A stretch of 64,000 nt of DNA from Candidatus Terraquivivens tengchongensis (GCA_023268355.1 JALNJK010000002.1:248001-312000); one strand, 5' to 3'. Positions 43,080 through 53,230 are shown, numbered from the stretch's first letter. Program-made: numbers and translations. The notes: generated by a model from the sequence alone, not told the origin.

Positions 43080-43104
43080 TTATGCATGCGTTATTCATGA
43101 ATAA
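43080..43104. promoter_or_regulatory. TTATGCATG plus perfect palindrome TTATTCATGAATAA
   Basis: The 14-bp palindrome at 43091-43104 is perfect, and TTATGCATG lies just before it at 43080-43088. Both lie in the gap upstream of the module C operon, about 110-130 bp from its start codon. The half-site TTATTCATGA matches 37175-37184. It is a candidate operator shared by the modules. Confidence 0.45.
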
Positions 43105-43128
43105 TGGTTATTTTTGCAGGTGTTAAAA

Positions 43129-43596
43129 TCAAAGGCTGCATTCTTTTTCAATCATTTCAACACATTTTGGTATGGCAGTTTTTACACACTCGCTTAACCC
43201 CTCTTGGTAGCAGCCCGGTTTTTGAATAGTTATCCCAAAAATCACTATTTCATCTGGAAAAGACTCTTTTTCTATAACTTTAATGAGCTCGATGGAAGTT
43301 ACGAGGTCCATATCATGAAAGCCGATGAACCGTTTAGGTGTTACTTTTAAGTCTTCGAACGTTAGCCTTAGGATTTTTCCAGGAACGGCCCCCTCTTCAA
43401 TCAAAGCATCCACGAGTATAGCCTTCCTGTAACCGAGCATGGTCTCCGCCACGGTGAGACCTCCAGCACATAGTTCAACAATATTAACAAGGTTGCCCAG
43501 TCGTCTCTTTAACTCGGATGCGACAACTAGGCCTACGGCATCGTCACCAAGTATCGGATTACCAAGCCCTATTACGATTATCCCTTTCTTCTTCAA
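43129..43596 (-). CDS. [NiFe]-hydrogenase maturation protease (HycI/HyaD family)
   Basis: A 155-residue endopeptidase that trims the C-terminal tail of the hydrogenase large subunit after nickel insertion. Family motifs are GLGNPILGDDAVGL (with metal-binding Asp/Glu), the Glu in VELCAGGLT, and the later FHDMDLVTS. It overlaps the end of the large-subunit gene by 4 bp, so it is the last gene of the Mvh-Hdr operon. Confidence 0.92.
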   Translation of the reverse strand: MKKKGIIVIGLGNPILGDDAVGLVVASELKRRLGNLVNIVELCAGGLTVAETMLGYRKAILVDALIEEGAVPGKILRLTFEDLKVTPKRFIGFHDMDLVTSIELIKVIEKESFPDEIVIFGITIQKPGCYQEGLSECVKTAIPKCVEMIEKECSL

Positions 43597-45053
43597 GGAC
43601 GCTTTATCTCGACCACGAGTCTTCCGTTTGCATCATATATACATACGTCAAGCGGCATCTGACCTGGTAACGCATGCGTTCCACAGGCTAAGCACGGGTC
43701 GTAAGCTCTGAATGCCATCTCTATCATGTTGAGTAGTCCATCGTTTACGTTGCCACCTCTTATAAGCTGTTGCGAGGCCTTCTTTACGGACATACATATG
43801 CCAGCGTTGTTGTGTGTCGTTGCAACTATCAGGTTAACGTCGGTCAATATGCCGTTTTGATCCGTCTTGTAGTGATGTATAAGTGTGCCCCTTGGTGCTT
43901 CAACAATACCGACCCCTTCGCTTGGAGTATTTGTCAAAGGAACTCTAAAGTCCTTTCCGGTTATGTCTGGATCCTTGCTCAACTCGAGTACCCTCTCAGC
44001 GGCATTAAGTATTTCTATAACCCTCGCCCAATGGTATCCAAGTGTTGCATGAGCAGGCTTACCCAAAATTTCTTTAAATTTTTCATAAGCTTCCTGCGCA
44101 AGCGGTGTTGCAAATCCGTCAGCTACGTTGAGTCTACCAAGAGGTCCTACTCTATATACACCGGATGTTTCACCATCAACTATCCCCTTCCAGCCTAAAC
44201 TCTTCAAGTATGGGAACTTAAGATAAGTCCATGTCTCCACATGTTCACCTATATGATTTAGATAATCTTTTGGATGAAATTCTGTGTAGATTCTTCCCTT
44301 CGGGTCAACAACTCTGACCTTTCCGTCATAGTAGTTAACCAGCCCCTTCTCGTCGACCAAACCCATATAATAAGTCTCGTGCTTATACACGTCGCCCATA
44401 ATTAAGTCAAGGTATTTTTGATTCTTTAGAACAACATCTTCAAATATCTTCAGCGTGAACTGACTGAAATCCACAAGCTTCTTCGCACCTTCTTCTATTT
44501 CTTTTCTGTCGTCTTCCGTCAAAGGTTTGGATACACCGCCTGGAACAGCGCAAGTCGGTATTATTGCCCTCCCAGCAAGTTTTTCCAAAAGCTTCGTAGC
44601 CACCATTCTAGCGTTTATGACTTTCTTCCCAGTTTCTAGACCAATCTTTCCGATAAGGCCGAGGATGTTTCTTTCAGCTCTAGGTGCATCGGGTCCAACA
44701 ACGAAGTCCGGTGCAGAAAGTGCATAGAATACTGCTGAATGGTCATGTATGTAGAATATATTGTAGGCCATTTCCCGTATTTTCTTGGCAGTCTTTGGCA
44801 ACTCAGCCCCATAAACAGCATCTACGGCCTTCGCCGATGCCATGTGGTGTGCCCATGGACAAACACCGCAGATCCTTGGCGTTATTATGGGCATTTCCTC
44901 GACAGGTCTTCCTATGCAGAACCTTTCGAAGCCCCTGAACTCAACTACTTGGTAGTAAGCATCCTTAACATTGCCAGTTTCGTCTAAAAATATCGAAATC
45001 TTACCGTGCCCCTCAAGCCTAGTTATGGGCTGAATCGTTACAACCTTTTTCAT
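43593..45053 (-). CDS. mvhA: [NiFe]-hydrogenase large subunit, MvhA-like
   Basis: A 486-residue catalytic subunit. The four nickel ligands are in RICGVCPWAHHMAS (N-terminal, L1 motif) and DPCLACGTH (C-terminal, L2 motif). The sequence after the final motif (ALPGQMPLD...EIKRP) is kept, so a cleavable tail is not obvious but the histidine site is present. The gene order hdrC-hdrB-hdrA-mvhD-mvhG-mvhA and type assign it to group 3c (methyl-viologen-reducing, F420-nonreducing) hydrogenases, which form an electron-bifurcating complex with HdrABC. Confidence 0.93.
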   Translation of the reverse strand: MKKVVTIQPITRLEGHGKISIFLDETGNVKDAYYQVVEFRGFERFCIGRPVEEMPIITPRICGVCPWAHHMASAKAVDAVYGAELPKTAKKIREMAYNIFYIHDHSAVFYALSAPDFVVGPDAPRAERNILGLIGKIGLETGKKVINARMVATKLLEKLAGRAIIPTCAVPGGVSKPLTEDDRKEIEEGAKKLVDFSQFTLKIFEDVVLKNQKYLDLIMGDVYKHETYYMGLVDEKGLVNYYDGKVRVVDPKGRIYTEFHPKDYLNHIGEHVETWTYLKFPYLKSLGWKGIVDGETSGVYRVGPLGRLNVADGFATPLAQEAYEKFKEILGKPAHATLGYHWARVIEILNAAERVLELSKDPDITGKDFRVPLTNTPSEGVGIVEAPRGTLIHHYKTDQNGILTDVNLIVATTHNNAGICMSVKKASQQLIRGGNVNDGLLNMIEMAFRAYDPCLACGTHALPGQMPLDVCIYDANGRLVVEIKRP

Positions 45054-46027
45054 TCTCTAACACCCCACACCCTACGCATTATTGATTTTGGTAAACTGTA
45101 CCTGTAAAACGTTCCTAACGGATCCTTTACCTGCAATATGAGCTTTCTAACCTCTTCATCACTAACGCCCGTTTCAACCTCTAGCCCTATTACAGAAGAT
45201 AGGGCGGATAACATCCTAGCACCTTGATCTTGAGATCCTGGTGTCGGTCCCATACAACCTCTACAGGGAACGTTCACCGTAGGACATACTGCATCGCAAC
45301 CGCCTCTGGTTGCAGGACCCATACATATTATGCCTTGCTCGAAAAGACACCTCTCAGGGTCTGGGATGAGCTGGTGGTAGCGTTTTATCTCCGTAATCTT
45401 CTTGTCTTCACGGATACGCTTGCAATCGTCACAGACGGACTTCATCGAACCAAACACCGTGCCCTTTGGTGGTAGCTTTCCAGATAGTGCGGCAGTTAAT
45501 GCCTCGGCTACCAATTTGAGTGGTGGTGGGCAGCCTGGTAGGTAATAATCCACATTAACTACTTGATCAAGCGACTTAACACTCTCAAGAAATTCTGGTA
45601 TTGTTAGCTCAATGCCATCAAGCCTTGTCAGCTTACAAGGTATTGTTCCTTGCTGGTTGACTGTGCTCAAACTCTTTATGTATGCTTTTCGGAGGATACC
45701 ATCCTTTGAGGCAACGTTTGCAAGACCGGGTATGCCACCAAAACAAGCACAAGCTCCAAATGCTATGAGATTTTTTGCCTTCCTCCTTGCAAGTTTAGCC
45801 ATTTCTTCCGTCTCGTCATTGTTCACGGCACCCTCAAAGAGCACAAGGTCTATAGAACCATCTGGTAGCTTCTCTAGGTCCTCCAACTTTAGATCGGCAG
45901 CGGTCGGCCAGTAAGCTATGTCTACAGCCATCAAAACTTCTATGACTTTTTCACCTAAGTCTAGGAGCGAATAGTCGCAGCCGGCACAGTTTGCCCCAGG
46001 TATTATGGCCAGCCTTGGTTTATTCAA
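45050..46027 (-). CDS. mvhG: [NiFe]-hydrogenase small subunit, MvhG-like
   Basis: About 325 residues carrying the electron-transfer Fe-S clusters. The proximal cluster starts with [10 protein letters not shown], then CACFGGIPG, and PGCPPPLKL; the C-terminal part has [27 protein letters not shown] and the [13 protein letters not shown] cluster region. I set the start at TTG 46027, which overlaps the mvhD stop and has GGAGGTGG upstream at good distance; a longer frame from 46147 would overlap mvhD by over 100 bp and adds a low-complexity basic tail unlike the family. Confidence 0.92.
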   Translation of the reverse strand: MNKPRLAIIPGANCAGCDYSLLDLGEKVIEVLMAVDIAYWPTAADLKLEDLEKLPDGSIDLVLFEGAVNNDETEEMAKLARRKAKNLIAFGACACFGGIPGLANVASKDGILRKAYIKSLSTVNQQGTIPCKLTRLDGIELTIPEFLESVKSLDQVVNVDYYLPGCPPPLKLVAEALTAALSGKLPPKGTVFGSMKSVCDDCKRIREDKKITEIKRYHQLIPDPERCLFEQGIICMGPATRGGCDAVCPTVNVPCRGCMGPTPGSQDQGARMLSALSSVIGLEVETGVSDEEVRKLILQVKDPLGTFYRYSLPKSIMRRVWGVRE

Positions 46028-46473
46028 ACTACTGCCACCTCCTTCCTTAATTCCTTTGCGATATGATTTGGCCCCAGCTTCCTTATTTGCTCGACAAATT
46101 CTTTCGCGATGTTGGCGAACTTTTCCCCTTCTGATGCGGATACCCATTCTAACCTTAACCTCTCTTTTTCAATACCAAACTGCTCAAGCAACCTCTCCAG
46201 TAGAATGATTCTCTTTCTGGTTTTATAATTTCCAGATATATAGTGGCAATCGCCAGGATGACAACCAGTCACAAGGACACCGTCGGCACCGTTCGCGAAA
46301 GCCTCAAGTATGTACACTGGGTTGATTCTGCCGGAACACATAACCCTGATCACTTTGAGGTTATGGGGGTATTGTATTCGACTAGTTCCGGCTAGGTCCA
46401 TCCCAGCATAAGAGCACCAGTTGCATGCAAAAACCACTATATTCGGTTCAAAATTCTCTACCATTTTAATCAC
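46024..46473 (-). CDS. mvhD: F420-nonreducing hydrogenase iron-sulfur subunit MvhD
   Basis: A 149-residue 2Fe-2S protein that wires the hydrogenase to HdrA. Cysteines are seen in [18 protein letters not shown] and [11 protein letters not shown], the MvhD pattern. It overlaps hdrA at its start (ATGA) and mvhG at its end, so the subunits are translated as a chain. Stand-alone rather than fused to HdrA. Confidence 0.94.
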   Translation of the reverse strand: MIKMVENFEPNIVVFACNWCSYAGMDLAGTSRIQYPHNLKVIRVMCSGRINPVYILEAFANGADGVLVTGCHPGDCHYISGNYKTRKRIILLERLLEQFGIEKERLRLEWVSASEGEKFANIAKEFVEQIRKLGPNHIAKELRKEVAVV

Positions 46474-48449
46474 CTCGTAAGTGTCCTTACCATCGCCAAA
46501 ATCTGCTCGTCGTTAAATCCAAGCTGTTGGGCGGCTCCGGATGGACATGCGGCTGCACACACTCCACACCCCTTGCACTTGCCTATGTCAACTTTTGCAA
46601 CTTGCTTCCCATCTTCTTTTTTAACTAAAGATATTGCGTCGTAAGCACATAAGGGCTGGCATATACCACACCCGCTACATAAGTCCTCGTTAATCGAGGA
46701 GACGTAAGGTATTGTTTCTACGTAGCCCTTCGACATCAATGCTATGACTGAAGATGCCGCAGCACCTGCCTGAGCTACAGTGTCGGGTATGTCCTTTGGT
46801 CCTTGCACTGCACCGGCCAAAAATACCCCGTCAACCGATGTCTCTGTAGGCCTAAGCTTTGGATGTAATTCTAACGCAAAACCGTCTGGACCTACCGCAC
46901 ACTTAAGTATCTTGGCCACTTCTTTAAACGTCGGGTGAGGAACTATGCCGGTCTCAAGGACGACGAGATCTGGCCTGAGTGTTACGATTCTGTTTGTGTT
47001 TGCATCGAACACGTCAAAGTAGAGACTTCCATCAGCATCTTGTAATATCTCCATTGGGCTACCTCTTATGAACTTGATGTTTTCGTAATTCCTGATTCTC
47101 TCATAGAACTCTTCGTAACCTTTCCCAAAGGTCCTGATGTCCCTGTAACAAATGTACACTTCCGCGTCCGGTATGTGACTCACTATGTAATAGGCATGCT
47201 TTATTCCTGCTACACATCCAAACCTGCAGCAGAACCTGAGGTGCTTTTCGTCCCTCGAACCAACACAAAGAATTATTGCAACCTTTTTCGGCTCCTTCCC
47301 ATCACTTGGCCTGACTATGTGCCCTTTTGTTGGTCCTGTGGCCGAGACGAGCCTCTCTAATTCTAATCCGGTGATTACGTCCTTATACTTGCGATAACCG
47401 TATTCTGGCATGGCTTTTGCGACATCGTACAAACTATATCCAGTAGCTAAGATTATTGCTCCAACTTCCAACTCTATCTCTTCCGGTTTTTGATTGAAGT
47501 CTATAGCCTTAGTAGGACAAAATTTCTCACAAGCTCTACATGTTCCCTTCTGGAAATACATACAGTGCTCAGGGTCGATCACAGGAATAAGCGGGACGGC
47601 CTGTGGGAATTCGAAATATATTGCCTTTCTCTTCCCAAGTCCTAACTCAAATTCACTCGGCGCGGTCCATGGACATTTTGTGATACATGTGCCACAACCA
47701 GTACATTTCGACTCGTCAACGTACCTTGGTTTCTTCAATAGTTTAACTTTAAAGTTCCCGACAGAACCATCAATGTTCACAACGTCCGTATAGGTGTGAA
47801 GAGTGACGTTTGGGTGTCTGCTTACTTCTACCATCAAAGGTGTTAGTATGCACTGAGAACAGTCAAGTGTTGGAAAAGTCTTATCTAACCTTGCCATGTT
47901 CCCTCCTATGCTGGGTCTCGTCTCAACTAAGTGAACCTCGAAGCCAGCATTTGCTATGTCGAGCGAAGCTCTGATGCCGGCTATCCCACCACCTATGACG
48001 AGCGCCCTTGGTATCACATTTACTTTCTCCCTCTTTAACGGCTTTAACAGCCTAGCTTTAGCGATAGCAGCCTTAACTAATTTGATGGCCTTTTCTGTCG
48101 CAGCAACTTTTTCCTTTTCGTGAACCCAAGAACAATGCTCCCTTATATTAGCCATCTCGAAAAGGTATGGGTTAAGACCGCCCCTTTCGACAGCCTTCTG
48201 GAACGTTGGTTCGTGCATTCTAGGTGAGCAGGCAGCCACGACGACCCTGTTAAGGCGATGTTGCTTTATGTCCTCAATTATTATATTCTGGCCTGGTTGA
48301 GAGCACATGAATTGGTAGTCCTTCGCAACCACAACATTCGGTACTTTTGATACTTCTTCAGCCGCTTTCTTTACGTCAACTACAGATGCTATGTTTAAAC
48401 CACAATGACATATATAAACGCCTATTCTAACTTCTTCATCCTCGACCAT
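46470..48449 (-). CDS. hdrA: Heterodisulfide reductase subunit HdrA (electron-bifurcating flavoprotein)
   Basis: A 659-residue HdrA. Order of motifs: N-terminal CHCGLNI domain and [20 protein letters not shown]-binding [16 protein letters not shown] (about residues 149-164) with [25 protein letters not shown]; a 4Fe-4S site [19 protein letters not shown]; and C-terminal ferredoxin motifs [11 protein letters not shown] and [11 protein letters not shown]. This is the full-length methanogen-type form. With MvhADG and HdrBC it should couple H2 oxidation to reduction of ferredoxin and a disulfide. Confidence 0.95.
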   Translation of the reverse strand: MVEDEEVRIGVYICHCGLNIASVVDVKKAAEEVSKVPNVVVAKDYQFMCSQPGQNIIIEDIKQHRLNRVVVAACSPRMHEPTFQKAVERGGLNPYLFEMANIREHCSWVHEKEKVAATEKAIKLVKAAIAKARLLKPLKREKVNVIPRALVIGGGIAGIRASLDIANAGFEVHLVETRPSIGGNMARLDKTFPTLDCSQCILTPLMVEVSRHPNVTLHTYTDVVNIDGSVGNFKVKLLKKPRYVDESKCTGCGTCITKCPWTAPSEFELGLGKRKAIYFEFPQAVPLIPVIDPEHCMYFQKGTCRACEKFCPTKAIDFNQKPEEIELEVGAIILATGYSLYDVAKAMPEYGYRKYKDVITGLELERLVSATGPTKGHIVRPSDGKEPKKVAIILCVGSRDEKHLRFCCRFGCVAGIKHAYYIVSHIPDAEVYICYRDIRTFGKGYEEFYERIRNYENIKFIRGSPMEILQDADGSLYFDVFDANTNRIVTLRPDLVVLETGIVPHPTFKEVAKILKCAVGPDGFALELHPKLRPTETSVDGVFLAGAVQGPKDIPDTVAQAGAAASSVIALMSKGYVETIPYVSSINEDLCSGCGICQPLCAYDAISLVKKEDGKQVAKVDIGKCKGCGVCAAACPSGAAQQLGFNDEQILAMVRTLTR

Positions 48450-49324
48450 CAGACTTTCACCTCCTCGAGTAAAACCTCGACCGGACTCATGTTTAGGCTC
48501 ATCCCAAGCTCTTTTTCATCCAAACCTAATGCAAGGCCCAGTAATTGCGTATAATAAAGCGCTGGAATTGAAATGTTTTGGTCACCGGTTATTGTTTTAG
48601 CTGCATCTTGCTTTCCATCGAGCATATCTATACAGTAAGGACATAAGCTGGTTATTGCTTTCGAACCTACAGCCAATGCTCTTTTTATTCTGAAGGCTGC
48701 AGTCTTTATCGCCGCCTCCGGCGAGTAGGGAAGTATAGCCGCTCCACAACATTCGTACTTTTCAGGATAATCCCTCGCCTTAAGACCTATGGCTTCGATC
48801 AATCTATCCAGCTTGAGTGGACCATCTCTTGTCTCTGGTCTCGGGAATTCTGTTGGTCTGATTAGGTGACAACCAGGATGAGAAGAAACTGGTATTTCTG
48901 GCAACTTTCTCTTAATTGATGATGTTATCTTTTCAATGCCTATCTTGTCATGTAAAATTTCTACAGGATGATACACCATCGCTTTACCCGTATACTTCAG
49001 CCCCTCCTCTTTAAGAAGTTCATTCACTGCGCTCATAAGCAACGGATTCAACTTCAACTTGTAGATTGTCTCCGTTAAATTTAGGTGACAGCCATTACAT
49101 GGCGCAATGATATCCAAACCCTGCGACTCAGCTAGTGCCATAATCCTTGCACAGGCATAATACGGATAAAACTTGCTTATACCCTTCATCGGAACCCCAC
49201 AACAGTTCATGTCTTTAGGATGCTCTAGCTCTACGCCCAACAATGGTAACGTGGCCCTCAGCGAGAGTTCATAACCGTATTGCTTCGTCGCAGTAGTACA
49301 ACCCAAATAAAGTAAGAACTTCAT
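48449..49324 (-). CDS. hdrB: Heterodisulfide reductase subunit HdrB
   Basis: A 291-residue CCG-domain protein carrying two noncubane clusters. CCG motif 1: YLGCTT, NCCGVPM, PCNGCHLN; motif 2: HPGCHLIRP, ECCGAAILP, LCPYCID. Both are complete, so the disulfide-reducing site appears functional. The substrate in methanogens is CoM-S-S-CoB; nothing in this window shows coenzyme M or B synthesis, so a different disulfide may be used. Overlaps hdrC by 4 bp and shares a base with hdrA. Confidence 0.95.
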   Translation of the reverse strand: MKFLLYLGCTTATKQYGYELSLRATLPLLGVELEHPKDMNCCGVPMKGISKFYPYYACARIMALAESQGLDIIAPCNGCHLNLTETIYKLKLNPLLMSAVNELLKEEGLKYTGKAMVYHPVEILHDKIGIEKITSSIKRKLPEIPVSSHPGCHLIRPTEFPRPETRDGPLKLDRLIEAIGLKARDYPEKYECCGAAILPYSPEAAIKTAAFRIKRALAVGSKAITSLCPYCIDMLDGKQDAAKTITGDQNISIPALYYTQLLGLALGLDEKELGMSLNMSPVEVLLEEVKV

Positions 49325-49851
49325 ACTCGGATAACCTCCTTTAATTTCTCAAAACCTACCAACAAGACGTGTTGTTTAAATTTTTCAAAATCTTTCGGTT
49401 TTGGCATTTCTGGTAAGCCCAGCTCCATCCTAGAAACTTCCTCAAAATCCTTTGACATTATGTACATGGGTTCTTGGATGTGGCCAACCTTCAATACGGA
49501 TTTTGCCATTTCCACGAAAGATTTCGGAGGCACCCTCCCCCTTGCGATAGACTCGTTCCTGAGTGCCATCACCACTTCAAACGGTGAGACCCTCTGGGGA
49601 CAGTATTCTACGCACTTTAAGCAAACTGAGCATGCCCATATCACGTCGCTATTTATAAGTTCGTCAGAATAGCCTGCTTTCACTAGGGCGACTATCTCAT
49701 GGGGTCTGTAGTTGTTAACGACCTTTGCGGCCGTACATCCACTGGAGCACTTCATGCACTGATAACATAATTGCGGCCTGAGCTCTTTTACCGCATCTTC
49801 CAAGGAGAATTTGAACGTAAAGATCCAACCTCCAATTAAATAAAAAAGCAA
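49321..49851 (-). CDS. hdrC: Heterodisulfide reductase subunit HdrC
   Basis: A 176-residue protein with two 4Fe-4S sites: CYQCMKCSSGC (about residues 29-39) and CSVCLKCVEYC (about 74-84). It passes electrons from HdrA to HdrB. The ATG at 49851 is favoured by a TATA-like AAATATACTT centred about 26 bp upstream, suggesting a leaderless mRNA and the first gene of the hdrCBA-mvhDGA-protease operon. The first ~15 residues are hydrophobic and not typical, so a downstream start cannot be excluded. Confidence 0.93.
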   Translation of the reverse strand: MLFYLIGGWIFTFKFSLEDAVKELRPQLCYQCMKCSSGCTAAKVVNNYRPHEIVALVKAGYSDELINSDVIWACSVCLKCVEYCPQRVSPFEVVMALRNESIARGRVPPKSFVEMAKSVLKVGHIQEPMYIMSKDFEEVSRMELGLPEMPKPKDFEKFKQHVLLVGFEKLKEVIRV

Positions 49852-49871
49852 ATTCCTTAAATTTAACTTTC

Positions 49872-49882
49872 AAGTATATTTG
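49872..49882 (-). promoter_or_regulatory. TATA-box promoter of the hdr-mvh operon
   Basis: On the minus strand CAAATATACTT is centred 26 bp before ATG 49851. The gap 49852-49986 is shared with the divergent hypF, for which AGTATATG near 49950 is the matching candidate. Confidence 0.5.
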
Positions 49883-49986
49883 TAATAAACGTCTTATAAA
49901 AACTAATGAAGTAAATACTTTAATTATCACTTGACATTAAATGACGTCTAGTATATGTTATGGATTGAAGAGATCTAATATGGTAG

Positions 49987-52278
49987 ATGGAAAAAGTTAG
50001 GGCTGAAGTCAGGGTTTCAGGCATAGTTCAAGGAGTGGGCTTTAGACCATTCGTTTATAGAATCGCAGTTAGCAGGGGGCTTAAAGGATTTGTCCAGAAT
50101 CTAAAGGACGCATCCGTTAGGATAATCGTAGAAGGACCAGAACTGGATATAAAATCTTTCTTGGACGCTCTAGTTAAGGAGAAGCCGCCTTTAGCTCATA
50201 TAACCAAGATCGATATAAGCTATTCAGAGTCAAAGAACGAGTTCATGAGTTTTGAGATACTAAAGAGTTCGGAGCAAAGCCTAGTCACGGGTTCTGTGAT
50301 ACCAGCGGATGTGGCGATATGTGATGATTGTGTTAAAGAGCTCCTAAATCCTACTGATAGAAGATTCGGCTACTTCTTTATAACATGCACGAATTGTGGA
50401 CCAAGATTCACTGCCATATTAGACACACCGTACGACAGGCAAAATACATCCATGAGAGATTTTCCGATGTGCGAATTGTGTAGTTCTGAATATAATGATC
50501 CTTTGAACAGGAGGTTTCACGCCCAAACGATTGCATGCCCTAAGTGCGGTCCGATGGTTTATTTAACAACCAACAATGGAGAATTGATCGCATGTAAAGA
50601 ACCGATAAAGGAAGCTGCTAAGCTTATCGATGAAGGATACATAGTGGCAATAAAGGGGAATGGTGGCTTCCACGTAGCAACGGCAACAACAATTTCAGAA
50701 CCTATAATAAGGCTTAGGAAAGTTAAGCATAGGCGACAAAAGCCTTTTGCAATAATGGCTAAAGATTTGAAGACCGTAAAGTCTTTTGCAATCGTTAGTA
50801 ACCAAGAGGAAGCATTGCTCACATCCCCAGCACGCCCTATTGTTTTATTACGCAAAAGTGAGGACTACTATCTATCTGAGGAGATAGCGCCAGGCCTTCA
50901 CAATGTAGGTGTAATGCTACCGTATACTGGCCTACATCTTCTTCTACTGCTTAACAGTAAGGAGCCGGCATACGTGATGACAAGTGCAAACCCGTCAGGT
51001 GAGCCGATAGTTATACAAAATCAAGAGGCCTATTCAAGAATCGGAAAGGATGTTGATTATATGCTTCTCCACAACCGAGAAATCGTTAACCGATGTGACG
51101 ATTCTGTTGTAAGGTTAGTTGACGGGTCTGTCAGCTTTATACGCCGTTCGAGGGGTTACGCACCAGAGCCAATCGTCTTATCGCATGAGTACAGTAAAAA
51201 CGTCTTTGCTTTGGGAGGTGAGCTCAACGTTACCGCTTGTATCCTCATGGGTGATAAGGCGTTCTTAACGCAGCATATTGGCGACGTAGAATGTGTAGAA
51301 ACTTACGAATTTTTGAAGTCTGCAGTACATTATTTAGCTAAGCTTATCAGAGCACAACCAGAGGTAATAGCTCATGATCTACATCCAGGATTCCAGACAA
51401 CTAGGCTAGCAAAAGAATTGGCTGAAAAGTTTAAGATACCAACAATACCTGTCCAACATCACCATGCGCATGTTGCCTCGGTAATGGTAGAGCATGGGTT
51501 GGAGGAAGTCATAGGAATAGCATGCGACGGATTCGGGTACGGTAGCGATGGTTTGGCGTGGGGTGGTGAGGTTCTTTTATGCGATGGTAATGTTTTCCGT
51601 CGCTTGGGACATTTGGAAAATCACCCAATGCCAGGCGGCGACCTAGCCGCAAAGTATCCAGCAAGGATGGCCGCGGGTATATTGTTCGGATCAGATATAT
51701 GTGAGGAGTGGTTATTTTCGAATACTGATAAGCTTCCAAGAGGTAGAGACGAAGCAGAAATAGTATTAAAACAGATTAAGAATGGAAAAAACATAAAGAC
51801 TTCAAGCGCTGGTAGGGTTTTGGATAGTGTTGCAGCCATATTGGGCATATGCTATGAGAGAACCTACGAAGGTGAGCCTGCTATGAAGCTCGAATCTGTA
51901 GCGATAGGTGGCTCAGACATCTTAGGACTGAAGCCGGAAATAAAAGGCAGGGTCTTGAACACAAAGTACATGGTAGAATCGATTACAGAAATGGCAATGA
52001 AGGGTTTAAATTCAAAAAAGGTGAGAGACCTTGCCTTCTCAGCCCAGAATTATTTGGCACTAGGCTTGGCCGAACTTGCCTTAGAAATAGCAACCAGCGA
52101 ATGTGTAAAAAACATTGTTTTCACGGGTGGTGTGGCATACAACGAACAAATAACGACAACAATACGACGAACGATCGAAGCAAAAGGTTTTAGATTCTAC
52201 ACAAATACAAGGATCCCGCCCGGTGATGGTGGGCTCTCACTCGGTCAAGCAGTGATCGCAGCCAGATTAAGCGATTAG
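49987..52278 (+). CDS. hypF: Carbamoyltransferase HypF
   Basis: A 763-residue enzyme making the carbamoyl group that becomes the cyanide ligands of the hydrogenase. Domains in order: acylphosphatase-like (VQGVGFRPFVYRIA, about residues 14-27), two zinc-finger pairs (CDDC...CTNCG; CELC...CPKCG, about 110-190), YrdC-like (IKGNGGFHVATA; MLPYTGLHLLLL; MTSANPSGEPI) and Kae1-like carbamoyltransferase (HHHAHVASVM; GIACDGFGYG; FTGGVAYNE). Length is typical. Divergent from the hdr-mvh operon. Confidence 0.96.
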   Translation: MEKVRAEVRVSGIVQGVGFRPFVYRIAVSRGLKGFVQNLKDASVRIIVEGPELDIKSFLDALVKEKPPLAHITKIDISYSESKNEFMSFEILKSSEQSLVTGSVIPADVAICDDCVKELLNPTDRRFGYFFITCTNCGPRFTAILDTPYDRQNTSMRDFPMCELCSSEYNDPLNRRFHAQTIACPKCGPMVYLTTNNGELIACKEPIKEAAKLIDEGYIVAIKGNGGFHVATATTISEPIIRLRKVKHRRQKPFAIMAKDLKTVKSFAIVSNQEEALLTSPARPIVLLRKSEDYYLSEEIAPGLHNVGVMLPYTGLHLLLLLNSKEPAYVMTSANPSGEPIVIQNQEAYSRIGKDVDYMLLHNREIVNRCDDSVVRLVDGSVSFIRRSRGYAPEPIVLSHEYSKNVFALGGELNVTACILMGDKAFLTQHIGDVECVETYEFLKSAVHYLAKLIRAQPEVIAHDLHPGFQTTRLAKELAEKFKIPTIPVQHHHAHVASVMVEHGLEEVIGIACDGFGYGSDGLAWGGEVLLCDGNVFRRLGHLENHPMPGGDLAAKYPARMAAGILFGSDICEEWLFSNTDKLPRGRDEAEIVLKQIKNGKNIKTSSAGRVLDSVAAILGICYERTYEGEPAMKLESVAIGGSDILGLKPEIKGRVLNTKYMVESITEMAMKGLNSKKVRDLAFSAQNYLALGLAELALEIATSECVKNIVFTGGVAYNEQITTTIRRTIEAKGFRFYTNTRIPPGDGGLSLGQAVIAARLSD

Positions 52279-52378
52279 TGTTGTGATTTTCAACAGTAGG
52301 TTATTTTATGACTCTCAAGGTAAAGAGCGTCATAAAGCCTTTCGAAAGAACCTTCAGTAACTAAGAAGCAGATATAAG

Positions 52379-53203
52379 GTGGCATTCATTAAGATTTATG
52401 AACATATGAGCTGGTCTGAAAAGACAGGCAGCAATATGACTATCAGTGAAAGAGTCAGGAAGGCGATGCAAAACCTAGGCCTTACGGATTACGAAATTAG
52501 GGCATACCTTCCGCTTATCCAAATGGGTCCGTTGACCGCTAGCGAGCTGAGCAACATAGCTGAGATACCTTATTCGAAAATTTACGAAGTTTTAGGAAGC
52601 TTGGAGGAGAAAGGATGGATTGAAGTAGAGGGCGGAAGACCTGCAAAGTATCACGCAAAATCCCCGATTACAGCTGTCGAAACTATGAAGTTGAAGCTTG
52701 AAGAAAAACTCCAACAAAATAGCGATATAATAATATCCGAACTCATGCCAATCTTCGAGAATAGGTGGGCTAAGGAAAAGCCAGACATCTGGATATTAAG
52801 AGGAGAGCAGAATATTTTAACCAAGCTAAAGGAGCTCATCGCTAATTGTGAGCGAGAGCTTTTATTAGCAACACCAATTCTTCCTAAGGAGCTCTTACGT
52901 ACATTGTTACCGTTTTTTATAACAATCAAAGGGAAGAACGGCAGAGTACAAATAATGCTCACATCAGATATTGAGCAACAGATATTAAAGAAGTTGGTTG
53001 AGGTTGCAGAGGTCAGAATCAGGGAGCATATGTTTGGTTGCGGTGCAATCCGCGATTTGAAGGAAGTTATGATAATATTTGCAGCTGAAAATGGAAAGAG
53101 ACCAGCCATAGCTATATGGTCAGAACATACGAGCTTAGCAAAGTTTGCTAGGGACTACTTTGATTACCTTTGGAACAGCGCGCATGCCGTAAAAAAAGTT
53201 TAA
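52379..53203 (+). CDS. TrmB-family transcriptional regulator
   Basis: A ~274-residue regulator. The winged helix is at about residues 30-90 (LGLTDYEIRAYLPLIQMGPLTASELSNIAEIPYSKIYEVLGSLE in pieces), followed by a coiled coil (TMKLKLEEKLQQN) and a PLD-like effector domain (WILRGEQNILTKLKELI; ELLLATPIL). TrmB proteins sense sugars or related ligands. The start is GTG at 52379; ATG 52406 or 52436 are alternatives and the latter gives a more typical length. Neighbouring targets are not obvious. Confidence 0.82.
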   Translation: MAFIKIYEHMSWSEKTGSNMTISERVRKAMQNLGLTDYEIRAYLPLIQMGPLTASELSNIAEIPYSKIYEVLGSLEEKGWIEVEGGRPAKYHAKSPITAVETMKLKLEEKLQQNSDIIISELMPIFENRWAKEKPDIWILRGEQNILTKLKELIANCERELLLATPILPKELLRTLLPFFITIKGKNGRVQIMLTSDIEQQILKKLVEVAEVRIREHMFGCGAIRDLKEVMIIFAAENGKRPAIAIWSEHTSLAKFARDYFDYLWNSAHAVKKV

Positions 53204-53230
53204 AGTCACCAATAAATAAACTCGAGTTGC

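Noticed and set aside
46028-46147. N-terminal extension of the hydrogenase small subunit
   Set aside because: It overlaps mvhD almost fully in another frame, is highly basic and unlike the family, and a TTG with a strong ribosome site exists at 46027.
26002-49851. A standard sulfur-oxidising sHdr cluster
   Set aside because: The expected hdrC1B1A-hyp-C2B2 order, tusA and dsrE are absent; HdrABC here is the hydrogenase-linked type and the extra proteins are HdrD-like.
43593-49851. The organism being a methanogen because of Mvh-Hdr, CofE and HdrDE-like genes
   Set aside because: No mcr, mtr or coenzyme M/B genes are in the window; these modules also occur in non-methanogens.
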